Shown piece by piece: positions 44,976 through 46,727 of a stretch of DNA of 46,727 nt. This DNA comes from an uncultured Flavonifractor sp. (GTDB taxonomy: Bacteria; Bacillota; Clostridia; Oscillospirales; Oscillospiraceae): assembly GCF_944383115.1 (NCBI RefSeq), contig NZ_CALWOJ010000008.1:1-46727 (forward strand), in the 5' to 3' direction. Positions within the stretch are counted from its first letter, which is position 1. Every line of letters starts with the position of its first letter. The notes under the pieces are model-generated. The model saw only the letters and a program-made list of their open reading frames with translations. It searched no databases and was not told the origin of the DNA. The position numbers and the translations under genes were made by a program.

Positions 44976-46727
44976 TTATTTGTTCTGTTCCAGCCACTTT
45001 TTCAGCTGTTCTGCCATAGCGGAGTTGCCGGTATCCTTTTTCTGCTCCTGCTGCTGGAGGTAGCGGCGCACGTCCCCCTTGCCGGCGGATTTACTCTCCC
45101 GCCGCTTCTTGAAATCGCTGAGCCGTTCCCGGTAGCCGCACACGCAGGCGAAGAGCTGTTTGTCCCCCTCGCCCCGCAGCTCCATCTTTTTGTGGCAGTT
45201 GGGGCAGCGGGCATTGGTGGTCTGGGTCACCGAGCGGCGGTAGCCGCACTCCCGGTCGGGACACACCAGCATCTTGCCCCGCTTGCCCTGGACGCTGAGC
45301 AGGAATTTGCCGCAGTCGGGACACTTTTCGCGGGTTACGTTGTCGTGGGTGTAGCTGGCCTGGCTGGCTTTCACCTCGGCCACCAGATGGGAGGCGTACT
45401 TCCGCATCTCGCCCACGAAGGCGTCCTCTTTTTCCCGGCCCTGGGCGATGTCCCCCAGCCGCTTCTCCCACTTGGCGGTGAGGGAGGCCGAGCGCAGGTC
45501 GGCGGGGGCCAGCCCCACCACCTGGACCCCCTTGGAGGTGGGTACCAGTTCCTTGCCCCGCCGCTCGATGTAGAAGGCGGAGAATAGCTTCTCAATGATG
45601 TCCGCCCGGGTGGCGGGGGTACCCAGGCCGCCGGTTTCCTCCAGAATCTTACTCTGGTCCCGGTCCTGTACCTGAGCGGCAGGGTGCTCCATCGCTGTCA
45701 GCAAGGTGGCTTCGGTATACCGCTTGGGCGGGGCCGTTTTGCCGGTGTTGGCCCTGGCCGACTGCACCGTCAGCCTGTCCCCCTGACGCAGATCGGGGAG
45801 GGTCTGCTCCCGCTCTCCCGTCTCGTCCTCCTCCTCGTCCTCCAGGGCAAAGGCGTGTCCGTAGGCCGCCTTCCAGCCCTGCTCCTTGACGATTTTCCCA
45901 CGGGCGAGGAAGGTCTCGCCGTCGATGGTCAGCCGGAGAGAGACCTCCTCATACTCGAAGGGAGGCAGCAGCACCGCCAGGAACCGGCGGGCCACCAGAT
46001 CGAAGATGTTGCGCTCCGGGCCGGACAGCCGCCACAGATCCACCTGCTCCTCGGTGGGGATGATGGCGTGGTGGTCGCTCACCTTGGCGTTGTTCACCAG
46101 AAACCGGGTCTGGAGCGGGCGGCGGGTCATGATCTGCCGGGCCAGGGGGGCGTACTCGTCGATCATAACGCTGCGCAGCCGCTCGGGCAGGGTGGGCACC
46201 ACGTCGTCGGAGATGTAGCGGGAGTCGGTGCGGGGATAGGTGAGGATCTTGTGAACCTCATAGAGGTTCTGCATGATGGACAGGGTCTCCTTGGCGGAGT
46301 AGGCGTATTTCTTGTTGGCGTCCCGCTGCAATTCGGTCAGGTCGTAGGCCGCCGGAGGGGGCGTCTGCTTCCAGGTGCGCTTTACTTCGGAGAGGAGGGC
46401 CGGCTTCCCGTTCATACGGGCGGCCAGAGCCTCCGCCTGGGCCTTGTCAAAGATACGGGCCTGGCCGTTTTTGTCCCGCCAGGTAGCTGTGAAGCCGGGC
46501 AGTTTCACCGACACCGTCCAGAATTCCTTGGGCTGGAACTTGCGGATCTCCTCCTCCCGGTCCACGATGAGGGCCAGAGTGGGGGTCTGGACCCGGCCGG
46601 CGGACAGCTGGGCGTTGTACTTGCAGGTGAGGGCCCGGGTGACGTTGAGGCCCACCACCCAGTCGGCCACGCTGCGGGCCCGGGCGGAGTGGTACAGGTT
46701 GTCGTAGTCGGCGGCGGGGCGCAGGTG
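44976..46727 (-). CDS. topB: DNA topoisomerase III TopB, 5' end outside the window
   Basis: This type IA topoisomerase decatenates DNA during replication and repair. The 583 visible residues begin in the catalytic core; the frame is open to the window edge with LRPAADYDNLYHSARARS. The active-site tyrosine is in TYPRTDSRYI. The C terminus has zinc-ribbon-like cysteine pairs (CPDCGKF, CPDRECGYRR, CPNCHKK, CVCGYRE), common in Firmicutes TopB. The GTG at 46670 is inside the gene and not its start. Confidence 0.95.
   Translation of the reverse strand, partial: HLRPAADYDNLYHSARARSVADWVVGLNVTRALTCKYNAQLSAGRVQTPTLALIVDREEEIRKFQPKEFWTVSVKLPGFTATWRDKNGQARIFDKAQAEALAARMNGKPALLSEVKRTWKQTPPPAAYDLTELQRDANKKYAYSAKETLSIMQNLYEVHKILTYPRTDSRYISDDVVPTLPERLRSVMIDEYAPLARQIMTRRPLQTRFLVNNAKVSDHHAIIPTEEQVDLWRLSGPERNIFDLVARRFLAVLLPPFEYEEVSLRLTIDGETFLARGKIVKEQGWKAAYGHAFALEDEEEDETGEREQTLPDLRQGDRLTVQSARANTGKTAPPKRYTEATLLTAMEHPAAQVQDRDQSKILEETGGLGTPATRADIIEKLFSAFYIERRGKELVPTSKGVQVVGLAPADLRSASLTAKWEKRLGDIAQGREKEDAFVGEMRKYASHLVAEVKASQASYTHDNVTREKCPDCGKFLLSVQGKRGKMLVCPDRECGYRRSVTQTTNARCPNCHKKMELRGEGDKQLFACVCGYRERLSDFKKRRESKSAGKGDVRRYLQQQEQKKDTGNSAMAEQLKKWLEQNK

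Overview
The window looks like chromosome of a high-GC member of the Firmicutes, class Clostridia, most likely an Oscillospiraceae gut commensal close to Flavonifractor, Intestinimonas or Lawsonibacter. This placement is inferred from the gene families, not from a marker gene. Supporting signs are strong AGGAGG-type ribosome binding sites, a perfect CIRCE element before clpB, an FMN riboswitch before ribDEBAH, S-layer homology repeats, and a Kal-type amino-acid fermentation enzyme. I see no rRNA, tRNA, CRISPR array, insertion sequence or prophage gene. Both ends cut through genes: a CdaR/PucR-like regulator at the left and topoisomerase III at the right.

Layout. 1-6.5 kb (+): regulator, ftsE-ftsX, two tandem coiled-coil/M23 murein hydrolase-like genes, and an S41 protease. 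This is a division and cell-wall block in which FtsEX probably controls the hydrolases next to it. 6.5-10.5 kb (-): apbE, a NusG-domain-II protein and a Gx transporter-family protein, which together resemble an extracytosolic flavin redox cassette. They are followed by cdd, a DUF362/[4Fe-4S] protein and a DUF378 protein. 10.7-17.3 kb (+): an unknown membrane protein, then a PucR-family regulator with a DUF917 enzyme, an NCS1 permease and a Xaa-His dipeptidase, a plausible hydantoin or histidine-derivative utilisation unit. 17.4-23.1 kb (-): clpB, an ECF sigma factor with its membrane anti-sigma partner, and a MarR regulator coupled to a YczE-like membrane protein. 23.2-27.7 kb: MATE exporter (+), kal and murC (-), cca (+). 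27.8-33.5 kb (+): a maltodextrin-type operon of binding protein, two permeases, LacI regulator and malQ. 33.6-38 kb (-): a large secreted phosphodiester glycosidase/SLH protein and hemW. 38-39.8 kb (+): an RluA-type pseudouridine synthase and a lipoprotein. 39.8-46.7 kb (-): topB, an AGCS alanine/sodium symporter, and the riboswitch-controlled riboflavin operon.

Working links. The riboflavin operon would supply the FMN that ApbE attaches to exported proteins. The sugar operon carries its own LacI regulator and a double operator just downstream of its promoter. Nearly every convergent gene pair is separated by a near-perfect hairpin, and several divergent pairs have tightly overlapping promoters. 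The most unusual regulatory layout is at cdd, where a near-consensus promoter lies inside the terminator hairpin of the upstream operon. The best candidate for an under-described system is the PucR/DUF917/NCS1/PepD unit, followed by the ApbE/NusG_II/Gx cassette.
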